Positions 45,342 through 54,313 of a DNA stretch of 64,000 nucleotides are shown piece after piece. Source of the stretch: Bacillus sp. V3B (lineage in GTDB: Bacteria; Bacillota; Bacilli; Bacillales; Cytobacillaceae); contig NZ_JAETXM010000011.1 in the NCBI RefSeq assembly GCF_024494465.1, positions 1 through 64,000 of the forward strand, written 5' to 3'. Within the stretch, counting starts at the first letter, position 1; each line of letters starts with the position of its first letter. The position numbers were made by a program, and so were the translations under genes. The notes below the pieces were generated by a model, which made no database searches, was not told the origin of the DNA, and was given only the letters and a program-made list of their open reading frames with translations.

Positions 45342-45777
45342 ACTGTGTGAATATCGTGTATTATGATGGGGAAACGGATTCTATAATAATGGATTGCCCA
45401 AACTTTTTTCAAAGAATTCCACAGAAATACAATAGGGTGGGAGGCTTGTGGCTTTAGCAGCGAGAGAAGTCAATCCTTAATTCATTCATGAGATTTATAG
45501 TCTACTTACAGTGTGTTGTCCATTTATAGCCTACAATTTGCTCTACAAATCAAAACGAAAAATGCATAATTTAGAGGAGTATAATTAAATTAAGTAATCA
45601 ATTATTAGAGATTTTGAAAAGGGAATATCCAAGTTTTTGAAAAAGGACTAAACACTATTCACCGGTGAACCATTTGTAGACCACAAACTATAAGTGTTCT
45701 ACAAGAGCATTTATCATTTCCCGATATTCATCTTTCACCGTAGCCCAATGAGTAGGTGGAAGATGAATGTCGGTAGC
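45342..45777. other. Gap with two more palindromic repeats and a long hairpin
   Basis: Repeat-like sequences lie at 45497-45549 (TTTATAGTCTAC, TTATAGCCTACAA, CTCTACAAAT) and 45671-45705 (TTTGTAGACCACAAACTATA then AGTGTTCTACAA). A hairpin at 45721-45773 has 19-bp arms with two mismatches (CCGATATTCATCTTTCACC). Confidence 0.6.
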
Positions 45778-45891
45778 CTAAGGCTGTCTTGCGAGATGAT
45801 CTTGAATTAACTTTTCAAGAATCTTACTAACGTCTGTTTTTTCTGTAATTGCTGGAACTTTTAGGTGTTGTATGATTTGTTCCTTATACAT
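45778..45891 (-). CDS. 37-aa peptide coupled to the 618-aa gene
   Basis: Its ATG overlaps the stop of the 618-aa gene (ATGTATAA), so it is probably translated by coupling. The product is short and helical (YKEQIIQHLKVPAITEKTD). Family unknown. Confidence 0.45.
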   Translation of the reverse strand: MYKEQIIQHLKVPAITEKTDVSKILEKLIQDHLARQP

Positions 45892-47740
45892 TAATCAAAG
45901 TTTTTTCCTTCAGCCAGTTAAGCATTTTTTCATCGTTTTTATTGTTTTGACGTTTATTCTGTTTTTTTAAATACCGAGAGAGGGTAGTATGAGCAATGCC
46001 AATCTCCTTAGCCGCTTGTCTAATACTCATATTTAAATGATTAATCATCTCACTCATGGACTCGGGTGATAATTTAATTTCCTCTTTTACATCAAGATCA
46101 AAAGCTTGTTGTTTAAATTCTCCAGTTCCCAGTCGGTCATTATCTTTATGGTAGTTTTTCTGTGGTGTTTTTTCAATAACTTCTGCTTCTACAGTTGAAG
46201 CAGCTTCTCTTATTGCAGACTTTGAACTACTGGAAAATTTTTCTTCTTCTGTTCTTAACGGGGTATTTCCTTGACTTAGTGGATGTATCTTTTCTAAAAT
46301 GGTTTGATCTAGTATTGCTTGAGAGGACAGTTCCACATTCTTTTTGTATCCTTCGAGCAAATCGTCTGTTGGATAAATAATAATACTATAGTTGATCCAG
46401 TTCTTATACCAGCCCTTTTTTCCTACTACAGATTCATCAAAGGATTCTTTATACTCCCAATCCTTTATGACTCCATCAGCTTTAAAATCATCCAACACAT
46501 TCTCTAACTTGTCTTTTTTATCACTCCAGTTATACCGTATAGGTATATCCATCTCTTTTAATAATGTTGATATTTTAAAAGGTTGAGTCAATTTTGATTT
46601 CAGTCTGATTCTCATCTTCCATTGTCGATCAATGTATCGTAGCAGCCGTTTATGCTCTTTTTGTGTTTGATGGCTATATTGAAAAACTTTAAGATGTAAT
46701 AACCCAATCATTTGGCTAGAGGCACTAATTAAAGGAGTGAGTAGGGCTGTTGGTTTAATTTGTAGCGCATAGATCCCTTGTGCTTCTCCAGTATTCTTAT
46801 CATAGGCCACACGTATGGCTCCAATATCAAACATTCGCTTAAAATCTTGAAAATCATATTGTTTATCTTCTTGAGTGATGATCTTCCCTTCACTCAGTGA
46901 CACCCACATGCTTGATAAAGCGACAACTCTTTTCATAATATTAAAACGATCTCGTTCTCGAATTACCAACTCTTTTGCGTTTTTCTCAGAGTCCAGTATT
47001 TGCCTTAATCGCAAAGCATCATTACTATGAAATTCAATATATCCTTCGTTGTTTTTAGAAGTGACTAGCCATAGATAGGTGATCAAATCAAATAAATCAG
47101 CTGTCCATTCATCCAAAGAATTATAAGCTGAATCTACCAACTTCATCCAAAGATCTTCTTGATCTTCCTTCAATGCAATGCGCGTTGTTTGAGTGGGACG
47201 GAGTTCGGCCATTCCTCTAAAATTGCCTTTGTTATCAATTAGATCAGCAGCCAATTGCCCCGCACCCCTTTTTTTAAATTCTTTCTTTTTTGCGACAATA
47301 TTCCGTATCATATGGTAGTCATTATCCATACTGGTATATAGATAATCCTGTTCCATGGTTTGGTCAATCGTTTTTTCGTTCAAACTTAGATTGACCTCTT
47401 CAAGAAATTCATTGTATAAAAAACTCGAAAGGGTAGCGTGAATGATTCCCGAATGTCTCAGAACAGCTTCTTTTATCATACCTTTTGTAATGTGCTTTTG
47501 AAAATATAAGCTTTCTGTGAGGAAAAAATATAATGCCTTAAAACTCGGACTCATTCCGATAGGAGGATATTGATTCCTGACCTCATCCTCAGTCATTTGA
47601 TAGGCTTCTTTGCACCATTTTTCTGTAATACTTGGCCGGTCTTCAAAAAGACGTTTTGTTTCTTCGAATATAGCAATCTTTAATAATTGATACGGTAAAA
47701 TTAACTGATCTTCAATTTCCGAATAATTGGTCGTAATCAA
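45884..47740 (-). CDS. 618-aa plasmid protein with C-terminal helix-turn-helix
   Basis: The TTG at 47740 follows AGGAGGTC and is the likely start. No catalytic motif is recognised. The C terminus carries a clear helix-turn-helix, LNMSIRQAAKEIGIAHTTLS, and a linker before it that is charged and low-complexity (KFSSSSKSAIREAA). The middle may contain winged-helix folds (HSNDALRLRQILDSEKNAK). The position between the par locus and the origin, and the size, suggest a replication, copy-control or transfer role, but I cannot choose. The two small ribbon-helix-helix genes upstream run in the same direction. Confidence 0.6.
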   Translation of the reverse strand: MITTNYSEIEDQLILPYQLLKIAIFEETKRLFEDRPSITEKWCKEAYQMTEDEVRNQYPPIGMSPSFKALYFFLTESLYFQKHITKGMIKEAVLRHSGIIHATLSSFLYNEFLEEVNLSLNEKTIDQTMEQDYLYTSMDNDYHMIRNIVAKKKEFKKRGAGQLAADLIDNKGNFRGMAELRPTQTTRIALKEDQEDLWMKLVDSAYNSLDEWTADLFDLITYLWLVTSKNNEGYIEFHSNDALRLRQILDSEKNAKELVIRERDRFNIMKRVVALSSMWVSLSEGKIITQEDKQYDFQDFKRMFDIGAIRVAYDKNTGEAQGIYALQIKPTALLTPLISASSQMIGLLHLKVFQYSHQTQKEHKRLLRYIDRQWKMRIRLKSKLTQPFKISTLLKEMDIPIRYNWSDKKDKLENVLDDFKADGVIKDWEYKESFDESVVGKKGWYKNWINYSIIIYPTDDLLEGYKKNVELSSQAILDQTILEKIHPLSQGNTPLRTEEEKFSSSSKSAIREAASTVEAEVIEKTPQKNYHKDNDRLGTGEFKQQAFDLDVKEEIKLSPESMSEMINHLNMSIRQAAKEIGIAHTTLSRYLKKQNKRQNNKNDEKMLNWLKEKTLINV

Positions 47741-47822
47741 AAATAGACCTCCTCTAACGATTGACTATGTTCTTCTTAATGGCTAGAAGGGGTTATAGTT
47801 TTATGTTTTTGAATTAAATCCT

Positions 47823-47942
47823 CTATAGCGCTTCGTCTAACAAATGATACATAGAAGTACGGGGAATATTAGAAAGCTCTTTTAGCTTTTCTAGTAACCT
47901 GGTATCTAGAGTATTTTCTATTCTTGTTCTAGTTTTTAACAT
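47823..47942 (-). CDS. 39-aa ribbon-helix-helix protein
   Basis: MLKTRTRIENTLDTRLLEKL then KELSNIPRTSMYHLLDEAL, the pattern of a minimal CopG/Arc fold: strand, helix, turn, helix. It lies upstream of the 618-aa gene on the same strand. GAAGAGGAAC precedes the ATG. Probably a copy-number or partition repressor, or an antitoxin. Confidence 0.6.
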   Translation of the reverse strand: MLKTRTRIENTLDTRLLEKLKELSNIPRTSMYHLLDEAL

Positions 47943-48016
47943 GTTCCTCTTCAATCGTATGAAGGGTGAACCCTAACGATAAGGGGGAGATGAATTTCGG
48001 TTGACGATAGCCAAAG

Positions 48017-48157
48017 TTATTTTTGGAGACCTTTTCTCAATAATTCGAGAATAGTTGCTGTTCTTGTCGCAATCCCATTTTCTTTTTGGTATTGGTCTAA
48101 TTTTTCTATAATTGCTTTAGGCATACGGATTTCTACACGTTCTTTATCATCTTTCAT
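48017..48157 (-). CDS. 46-aa ribbon-helix-helix protein (CopG-like)
   Basis: GAGGTGATAAATA precedes the ATG at 48157. The product reads ERVEIRMPKAIIEKLDQYQK then ENGIATRTATILELLRKGLQ, a full RHH fold with the first strand VEIRMP. It is likely the repressor of its own promoter at the inverted repeat TTGTACGG..CCGTACAA just upstream (48179-48230). Confidence 0.68.
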   Translation of the reverse strand: MKDDKERVEIRMPKAIIEKLDQYQKENGIATRTATILELLRKGLQK

Positions 48158-48178
48158 TATTTATCACCTCTCGCATGA

Positions 48179-48230
48179 TTGTACGGTATTTTTACGATAA
48201 AATCAATTCATACGATGTTATCCCGTACAA
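48179..48230. promoter_or_regulatory. Inverted repeat upstream of the CopG-like gene
   Basis: TTGTACGG (48179-48186) and CCGTACAA (48223-48230), with inner TACGATAAAAT and ATACGATG words. Possible operator for the RHH protein, or an IS200/IS605 end because a TnpB fragment starts at 48247. Confidence 0.5.
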
Positions 48231-48246
48231 GGTGAGGTGAAATGAT

Positions 48247-48531
48247 ATGACCAAGCATAACAAATCTTATAAATTCCGATTAATTCCAACAAAAGTACAA
48301 GGTATTTTGATTCGCAAAACATTTGGTTGTGTCCGATTTACCTATAATAAGATGCTAGAAGAACGAAAAGAAACTTATGAGAAATACAAGAGAGATAAAG
48401 AAACCTTTAAACAACAAAAATTTCCAATCGCTGCTAAATATAAAGATGAATTTCCATTCTTGAAAGAAGTGGATTCTTTAGCTTTGGCTAATGCACAAAT
48501 GAATTTGCAAAGTGAAACAGTACGTATATAA
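48247..48531 (+). pseudogene. N-terminal fragment of a TnpB
   Basis: 94 codons with the usual TnpB start, KSYKFRLIPTKVQGILIRKT and FGCVRFTYNKMLEERKETYE. The RuvC and zinc parts are absent; the frame runs into the iteron region. Only the first quarter of the nuclease remains. Confidence 0.8.
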
Positions 48532-48560
48532 AATTATAGTAATCTATTTAAAATTAAAAT

Positions 48561-49195
48561 GCACCACGAATTTGCACCACTGCGTCCAACTTGTGCTCCA
48601 AAATCATTTTAAATGCACCACTGTAACCTTGTACATCCAGACCGTGTGGAAAAAGAAGGTGTTAATCAATGGAAATGGCCATTAATTTAGTTTTCTCCAA
48701 ACCGAGTGTCAGAATAAAGTATGATCTATCAACGTTTTGAAAAGACGTTTAAAATAAATATCATAAAAATGCACCACGAATTTGCACCACCTCGTCCAAA
48801 CCGTGCCCCAAAATCATTTAAAATGCACTATTGTAACTTTTCTCGTCCAAATCGTGTGGGAAAACGTAGTTTTGCACCACTTAAAATGAATATTAATATA
48901 ATTTCGTCCAAACCGTGTGTCAGAATAAACCCTATATATCAATGTTTTGAAAAGGTATTTAAAATAAATATCATAAAAATGCACCACGAATTTGCACCAC
49001 CTCGTCCAAACCGTGTATTAAAAGTGCACCATCCGTCTTCACTGCTTCGTCCAAACCGTGTAGTAAAAAAATATAATTAGTAAGCAAAAACTTAGATAAA
49101 TAAACATTTTTGAGTACATATTTAAAATAGACTTATACGGAAAAAATGGTGCATTTTTACATTTTTGGTGCATTTCCTCGTCCAAACCGTGTAGT
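48561..49195. repeat. Iteron array, probable replication origin
   Basis: About nine copies of CGTCCAAACCGTGT (near 48583, 48635, 48695, 48793, 48844, 48904, 49003, 49048 and 49179, some degenerate) alternate with pairs of GCACCAC (GCACCACGAATTTGCACCAC). A block of about 99 bp is duplicated at a period of 210 bp (48708 and 48918). It lies upstream of a primase-type Rep gene. The translated 119-aa frame over this region is only repeat sequence. Confidence 0.88.
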
Positions 49196-49216
49196 AAAAA
49201 AATTTCAACTTTTTTT

Positions 49217-49258
49217 TAAAACCCTTGAGGCGCTTGGCTTTAAGGGCTTTTTTTTTTT
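49217..49258 (+). terminator. Rho-independent terminator between iterons and rep
   Basis: AACCCTTGAGGCGCTTGGC..TTAAGGG with a run of ten T. It lies in the leader region of rep and may prevent iteron transcripts from entering it. Confidence 0.75.
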
Positions 49259-49302
49259 GGTGCATTTTCTCTTAGAGAGCACCAATTTGCAAAAATCGAG
49301 TT

Positions 49303-49311
49303 TGTTATAAT
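49303..49311 (+). promoter_or_regulatory. Extended -10 promoter of rep
   Basis: TGTTATAAT, an extended -10, after the terminator and about 62 bp before the GTG start of rep. Confidence 0.6.
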
Positions 49312-49372
49312 TTCTTTTAATAAATATTGGTCGAAAAAGGAAGTTTTATTAAGAAAGAAGGTGAACTAAATA

Positions 49373-50917
49373 GTGACAGTAATTAAAAATGTATCACGTA
49401 ATGTCGTATCAGCAGTTGAAATCATGCAGTTTATGACACACAATAGTTTACTTTTATACAAGAAAAAAGGATCTCGTATCTCACATGATAGATTCACAGC
49501 TTATGAGGCAAAAGAAAAACATAATCCATACCGTAAGGGCGTAGTCTTTGTTACACCTTCTAAGGATGATCTTGTTGAAGGGAAGGGATATGTCGTTACT
49601 TCCTATGAAACGCTCCATGAAAAAAGACAATCTTTATCTCATTGGACCCCAAATACTTTTCGAGGTGGTACATATTATAATTTTCAAAAAAGAATCATAA
49701 AAGGACACACGCGTGATAATCTAAAACAAATCAATGTAATCGGGTTTGACATTGACACGAAGGAAATTGACCTGTATGCCCTTTATTTGGGTTGCGAAGA
49801 ATTAGGGTTGCCACGTCCAAATTTATTATTGGAAACTCCTAGAGGATTTCAGTTTTTCTATGTACTAGGAACACCTTTTTTTATACATAAAAATCAAGAT
49901 TATAAGTCTTTAAGAGTAGCAGAACGTTTAGCTGCTAATGTTCGTAAAGCATTATCTACATATGTCCCAGTAGATACAAATTGTGCACCATTCGGGTTTT
50001 ATCGGATTCCAAGAGAGGATAATGTTCTGGATTTTTATGATGAACCGGCTAATACAAGGGAGCTTCTGTCTTGGTCTAAGAGCTATGATAAACAAGAAAA
50101 AAGAACCTTTCTACGTGTTGTTTACAATAAGAACAGTGCAGCGATCGATCAAACGTCATCAGATTGGTATCGTGCACTTATTTGTGCTACAGACATTGAC
50201 AGAGGTCATCATAGTGCTAGCCGAAATAATGCTTTAATGACATTAGCACTTGCTAATTACGCAAGTGAACGTCCCATTGAGGATGCATATGATGAACTAG
50301 ATCAATTTAACAGTAATTTGGCTCGTCCGTTGAATAAGAATGAGTTTGAGCGAACGTTGAATAGTGCTTATTCCGGTAAATATAAGGGTGTAAAACGATC
50401 TTATGTTGAAGGATTACTGGAGATTTGGACGGATGGACAAGCTCGATTTTCTGGAAGAGAAGGATGGTACAAGTTTAAAAAACCTCGTGAAGAACGAAAA
50501 CGCTCTCATTATACAGAACGGGAAGAAGATATTCTTGCCTATTTAGCAGTACATACAAACCAAGAAACGCCCTTTTTAGAGGGTTCTTTAAGTATGTTGG
50601 CTGAAACATTTGGAATGGCAGTATCATCGCTAAAAGAGGTTTTGAAACGTTCAAATAAAGTTATAAAGCGAACTATTGGTAAAGGACGTGCAGCTGTTAC
50701 AAAATTGGCTAGTAGATCCATGCTGTTTAAAAGGTTGCTACTCTTACGTAAAAATCAGATTAAGCAAGCGCAATTAACATTGGCAGAGCTGTTACCAGAG
50801 CTAAATGCACCTTTTCGTACACTAGAGGTGCCATCCTTAGAAGCGCAATTACTACTTTATGAAATCGATTTATTGTACCGGATGAAAGGATCCCCACCAG
50901 ATCGGTTGACTAGTTGA
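49373..50917 (+). CDS. Plasmid replication initiator with primase domains (AEP/PriCT)
   Basis: A 514-aa protein with GTG start behind GAAGGTGA. The N-terminal half has an archaeo-eukaryotic primase-like fold: IGFDIDTKEID acidic pair, LLLETPRGFQFFYVLG and APFGFYRIPRED. A primase C-terminal domain follows (NALMTLALANYASERPIEDA, LNKNEFERTLNSAYSGKYKG), and a DNA-binding helix-turn-helix near SLSMLAETFGMAVSSLKEVL. The iterons upstream are its probable binding sites. It opens the origin and primes replication of the plasmid. Confidence 0.85.
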   Translation: MTVIKNVSRNVVSAVEIMQFMTHNSLLLYKKKGSRISHDRFTAYEAKEKHNPYRKGVVFVTPSKDDLVEGKGYVVTSYETLHEKRQSLSHWTPNTFRGGTYYNFQKRIIKGHTRDNLKQINVIGFDIDTKEIDLYALYLGCEELGLPRPNLLLETPRGFQFFYVLGTPFFIHKNQDYKSLRVAERLAANVRKALSTYVPVDTNCAPFGFYRIPREDNVLDFYDEPANTRELLSWSKSYDKQEKRTFLRVVYNKNSAAIDQTSSDWYRALICATDIDRGHHSASRNNALMTLALANYASERPIEDAYDELDQFNSNLARPLNKNEFERTLNSAYSGKYKGVKRSYVEGLLEIWTDGQARFSGREGWYKFKKPREERKRSHYTEREEDILAYLAVHTNQETPFLEGSLSMLAETFGMAVSSLKEVLKRSNKVIKRTIGKGRAAVTKLASRSMLFKRLLLLRKNQIKQAQLTLAELLPELNAPFRTLEVPSLEAQLLLYEIDLLYRMKGSPPDRLTS

Positions 50918-51296
50918 AAATTAATAAGCCAGTCTGCCAATACATATCTATATTATCCTTTGGTTGTTTTTATTCTTTTGTTGTTTTGTATTTCTTAGGT
51001 ACGGGCTCTGTATTTAGCTTTATTTATGGAGGAGTAGTTTAACTAGATTTATAAAAAAATATGGGGCGTTCGGTTTATTTATTATGCATCTATGTGTAAT
51101 TAGTTCAATGTGTTAATTACACATACTGGGGTGAGTGCTAGGTTTTTAAGAATTTTTAAAGTTAATGTAATAAAATAGTTTTATATCAAGGTTTTTAACT
51201 ATTTGTGTTTATATATGGAGTGAGAGCATGATCTGATTCTAGGCGGAATTATTATTGGGGATGATGGTAATGTTTTCTTTGGTGGGAAGGAAGTTA
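50918..51296. other. Gene-free gap
   Basis: A/T-rich sequence with no supported gene. Only a remnant-like frame on the other strand from the next IS. Confidence 0.35.
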
Positions 51297-51683
51297 TCAG
51301 TATTTAAAAGGGCTATACCAAAATTTTCCTGTAAAGGAATCGTTCTTTCTAGATGTGACAAGGGTAAACCAATTTTTTTGATGAAAGGTTAGACAGAACA
51401 CAAGCTGAAACAAATACGTGCATGAAAAGCCAAAGGTTTTTCGAATACCTGCCTTACGTAAATGTTTTGTTAGTTGTAATTCAGATAATACAGCAGAAAG
51501 TTTATTTGTAGGAGGTTTCTGACCTGTTTCTTTCTGCACATGATCTAAGAACTCTACAAGTAAACTAAGCCCCTCAAGAGTATGAGATACTTTAAAGCTC
51601 TTACGAAAAGGTTTGCCTTTATCTACAAAAGCTTGAACTTGACTTTCCCCTTTTGAAATATCCAGATTAATGACTGGATTCAT
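51297..51683 (-). pseudogene. IS110-family transposase fragment
   Basis: The N-terminal 55 residues, PVINLDISKGESQVQAF and SLLVEFLDHVQKETGQ, are the DEDD-type RuvC-like start of an IS110 transposase, including the first aspartate. The frame then passes into unrelated sequence; the C-terminal serine domain is missing. The part before the start (51684-51900) is a non-coding leader with several stems, where IS110 elements encode the bridge RNA. Confidence 0.78.
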
Positions 51684-51900
51684 CCTCCATCATTTCCTAA
51701 TCTTTTATTTGTCGGTACGCCTTATCCTTCTTGTAGTGTCACAGCTTCGCTTGTTATACGAGATCTATGTCCTAACCAGCCTCAATCATCTTTATACAAG
51801 TAGGGGCAAACTGTTTAGCTGACGGGATCTAGGTCTCACGGGTAGCGAGGAATCCAGAGTTATTCCTTTCTTTATAGAGGGAGGTTAGTGAAAATTTAGG
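51684..51900 (-). ncRNA. Possible IS110 bridge-RNA leader remnant
   Basis: The non-coding stretch directly upstream of the truncated transposase, minus strand, with a GC-rich structured look (for example CGCTACCCGTGAGACC). IS110 family elements keep their bridge RNA there. Assignment is inferred from position only. Confidence 0.35.
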
Positions 51901-52071
51901 AGAAAATTCTTGAACAAGGTCTTGAAAGAGCTTTGGATATGTATGTTCAGCCACTAAGAGATTGTGAAGATTTATACTTAACTATAGTTGAATAAAATTT
52001 TACCATAATTTTCAATTCTCTTTGTTCACTGATAGTAATAATAGGCTAACATTAATAATGGGGGTGGAAAA

Positions 52072-52281
52072 ATGTTATCAAATATAGGTGTACCAGTTTT
52101 AGTTCTTGTTATTAATATTATTCTTTTGATTGTTGGTCTATTTATTCTGTATATAGTAATTTCAACAGCAGTCAAGGACGGTATTAACAAGTCAGTGGTT
52201 AGTCAATATATCGAAAAAAAGTATGGAGTCAAAGACAATAAGAAATCATTTCTTGATAGTGATTTAGACAATGATAAATAA
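52072..52281 (+). CDS. 69-aa single-span membrane protein
   Basis: GGGGGTGG stands six bases before the ATG. One long membrane segment (PVLVLVINIILLIVGLFILY, about residues 8-31) is followed by a charged cytosolic tail ending SFLDSDLDNDK. No family recognised. Stands alone between the IS110 remnant and the AEC gene. Confidence 0.6.
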   Translation: MLSNIGVPVLVLVINIILLIVGLFILYIVISTAVKDGINKSVVSQYIEKKYGVKDNKKSFLDSDLDNDK

Positions 52282-52450
52282 TTAACAGGAGATATAAAAC
52301 AGTAAGATAGAATTAGCAATACAAATAGGATATAGAATCGCAAAAGTTCAATATCCTATGTATTTGAAAAAATATTCAGTTGAAATAATTTCAAGCAAAA
52401 GGTATGTGCCAAGTTTTTCTTGTTAATGAACAGAATAATGCCATTATCAC

Positions 52451-53374
52451 TTAGAATAAAATACCTGCTAAATAAATAACTAAAGAAACAGTAAAAGCAC
52501 TAATAATCGTTGAAAATAAAACCACCTGGGCAGCAAATTCAGGGTAGTTCTTGTACTCCTCTGCAATTACAGCACTATTTACAGAAGTCGGCATAGCGGA
52601 TGCAATCAGTAAGGCCTGGGCAGTAACTCCATCAACTCGAAATAGCCAAATAATTAACAGCGCAATGATTGGACTAATGATTAGCCTAACCGTAAGGCTT
52701 GAGTAAACAGCAGAAAGTGCTGTTTTAAATTGGATACGTGCTACTTGGGCACCTAGTGTAAGTAATGCAAGACCTATCATCGCATCTGCAATAATATTAG
52801 CTGGTACCAAAATAACCGATGGAATTGGAATATTTAATGCATTACATAATAATCCAGCCATCATCGCATACAAGACTGGCATCTTAAAATAACCAATCAT
52901 CGCTTTCCACTTACTCGTATTCACCGATTGTAATGCAAAAATCCCATAGGAAAAGGTGAGTATATTTTGCAGCGTTAGTACAATTACCTGAATAGACATC
53001 GCAAAAGGATCACCTTTAAATACCAACTCATTAACGGGCACCCCATAATTTCCAGAATTAAAGAAAATGGTACTATTTGAAAAAGTAGTTTTCTCCCCTC
53101 GATTTAACCCTAAAACTTTAGCAAAAAGAGTAGAAAAAACATATAAAATAATGACCAATAATATGAAAAACAATAGAACATGCCCAAATAAGCTAGCGGA
53201 AAACTGTGTACTATATAATTTCACAAATATAAAAGCGGGAACAACAAAATAAATATTTAACTTGGACAAAGTAGAGATGTCCATCGCAAACTTTTTCTGC
53301 AAGATAAAGCCAATTGACATCACCATAAAAATAGGTAAAATAATATCTTTAAAAATTGTAAGTAGTTCTAACAA
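52451..53374 (-). CDS. AEC-family (auxin efflux carrier-like) transporter
   Basis: A 307-aa membrane protein with ten predicted helices in the two-half PF03547 layout. Signatures are NSTIFFNSGNYGVPVNELVF in the first repeat and ALLIASAMPTSVNSAVIAEE in the second, the crossover motifs of the family. AEC proteins export organic acids or amino acids such as malate; substrate unknown. AGGTCAATTTTTGT precedes the ATG. A single gene, plausible plasmid cargo. Confidence 0.9.
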   Translation of the reverse strand: MLELLTIFKDIILPIFMVMSIGFILQKKFAMDISTLSKLNIYFVVPAFIFVKLYSTQFSASLFGHVLLFFILLVIILYVFSTLFAKVLGLNRGEKTTFSNSTIFFNSGNYGVPVNELVFKGDPFAMSIQVIVLTLQNILTFSYGIFALQSVNTSKWKAMIGYFKMPVLYAMMAGLLCNALNIPIPSVILVPANIIADAMIGLALLTLGAQVARIQFKTALSAVYSSLTVRLIISPIIALLIIWLFRVDGVTAQALLIASAMPTSVNSAVIAEEYKNYPEFAAQVVLFSTIISAFTVSLVIYLAGILF

Positions 53375-53539
53375 AAATTGACCTCCGTATAGATAGATTT
53401 CATAATAACAAGCATTTCCAGTGATTCTATTTCATATTACTACTTTCTTGGTATCTGGATCAAAGCTCCACTCTAATTGCTTCGTAGAACACCTGTTAAG
53501 TTGCTAAGGCAGTCCTTTTATAAAATAATTCAGCAGGAG

Positions 53540-53632
53540 ATGGAAATCATCGAACGGGAAGGAGAAATATACAGGGAACGCATTCAAAAGGAAAAGGAAG
53601 AAAAAGAAGAAAGGCGTTCATTAGGAGTATAA
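53540..53632 (+). pseudogene. C-terminal coiled-coil fragment
   Basis: A frame ending at 53632 reads MEIIEREGEIYRERIQKEKE and a charged helix, without a ribosome site at a good spacing. It is probably the tail of a lost gene. A terminator at 53666-53704 follows. Confidence 0.35.
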
Positions 53633-53665
53633 CAAAAAAGGGTTCCAAATTTTTATCTTAACTAA

Positions 53666-53704
53666 CAAAGAGTCAATCCCCATATTTATGGGGTTGGCTC
53701 TTTG
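53666..53704 (+). terminator. Strong terminator
   Basis: CAAAGAGTCAATCCCCATA and the matching arm GGGGTTGGCTCTTTG. Confidence 0.75.
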
Positions 53705-53957
53705 TTTATGTGTGTTTTATGTATTTAACAGAATTATGGTAATAGGTGGACTGAATAGTGTACTTTTAACTAAGGGCTTTTCTATTATTATTGTCTAATC
53801 ATCTTCAATTAGCGGTCAGGTTAGTGCAATCAAGGGATTTAGTAAAATAAGGAAAACAATATTTTCAAAGGAGATCTAGTATGTTCAACAACTTGTTGCT
53901 GTAATTGATTAAGAAACGATCGTCATCGACGGTCTTTTTTTATGGTTTCTAATTATA

Positions 53958-54158
53958 TTGCTGATTTTATCTGTAATTCTTAATATGTATCAGTATATTC
54001 AAATCAAGCGTTACAAATTGAACGAATGGTCTTACAAAGCATCTTGGCAAGAGGTAATGAATTTAAAAAATCCTATCAGTCTAATACTGTGGTGGATGTT
54101 ATGTTCTTATTTGATAATCGGGCTTATTTTTGGATTTGTTTCTTTATTTATTCTTTAA
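53958..54158 (+). CDS. 66-aa two-helix membrane protein
   Basis: A TTG-start frame with two hydrophobic segments (LLILSVILNMYQYIQIK and ISLILWWMLCSYLIIGLIFG). The start is uncertain and upstream bases (about 53905-53940) form a terminator-like hairpin, so the frame may be the remnant of a longer gene. Family unknown. Confidence 0.4.
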   Translation: MLILSVILNMYQYIQIKRYKLNEWSYKASWQEVMNLKNPISLILWWMLCSYLIIGLIFGFVSLFIL

Positions 54159-54216
54159 GTTTAGGGTGCAAAAAGACGTTCTATTAAAATAATGTAAAAT
54201 ATTCCACTTAAAATAA

Positions 54217-54250
54217 AGGGGTGCGTTCCTTAAATTAGTGACTGCACCCT
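54217..54250. terminator. Terminator with TTGTTCAATTAAC tail
   Basis: AGGGGTGC..GCACCCT stem with T-run-like tail TTGTTCAATTAACG, the word shared with 22028, 29013 and 23082. Confidence 0.6.
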
Positions 54251-54313
54251 TGTTCAATTAACGAAGCACAAGAGTTGAAGAAGTATATAATAAAAGGACC
54301 AATAAGTGGTTTT

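Noticed and set aside
48721-49080. 119-aa frame over the iterons
   Set aside because: The protein only repeats the translation of the iteron sequence (HHEFAPPRPNRA), so it is not a gene.
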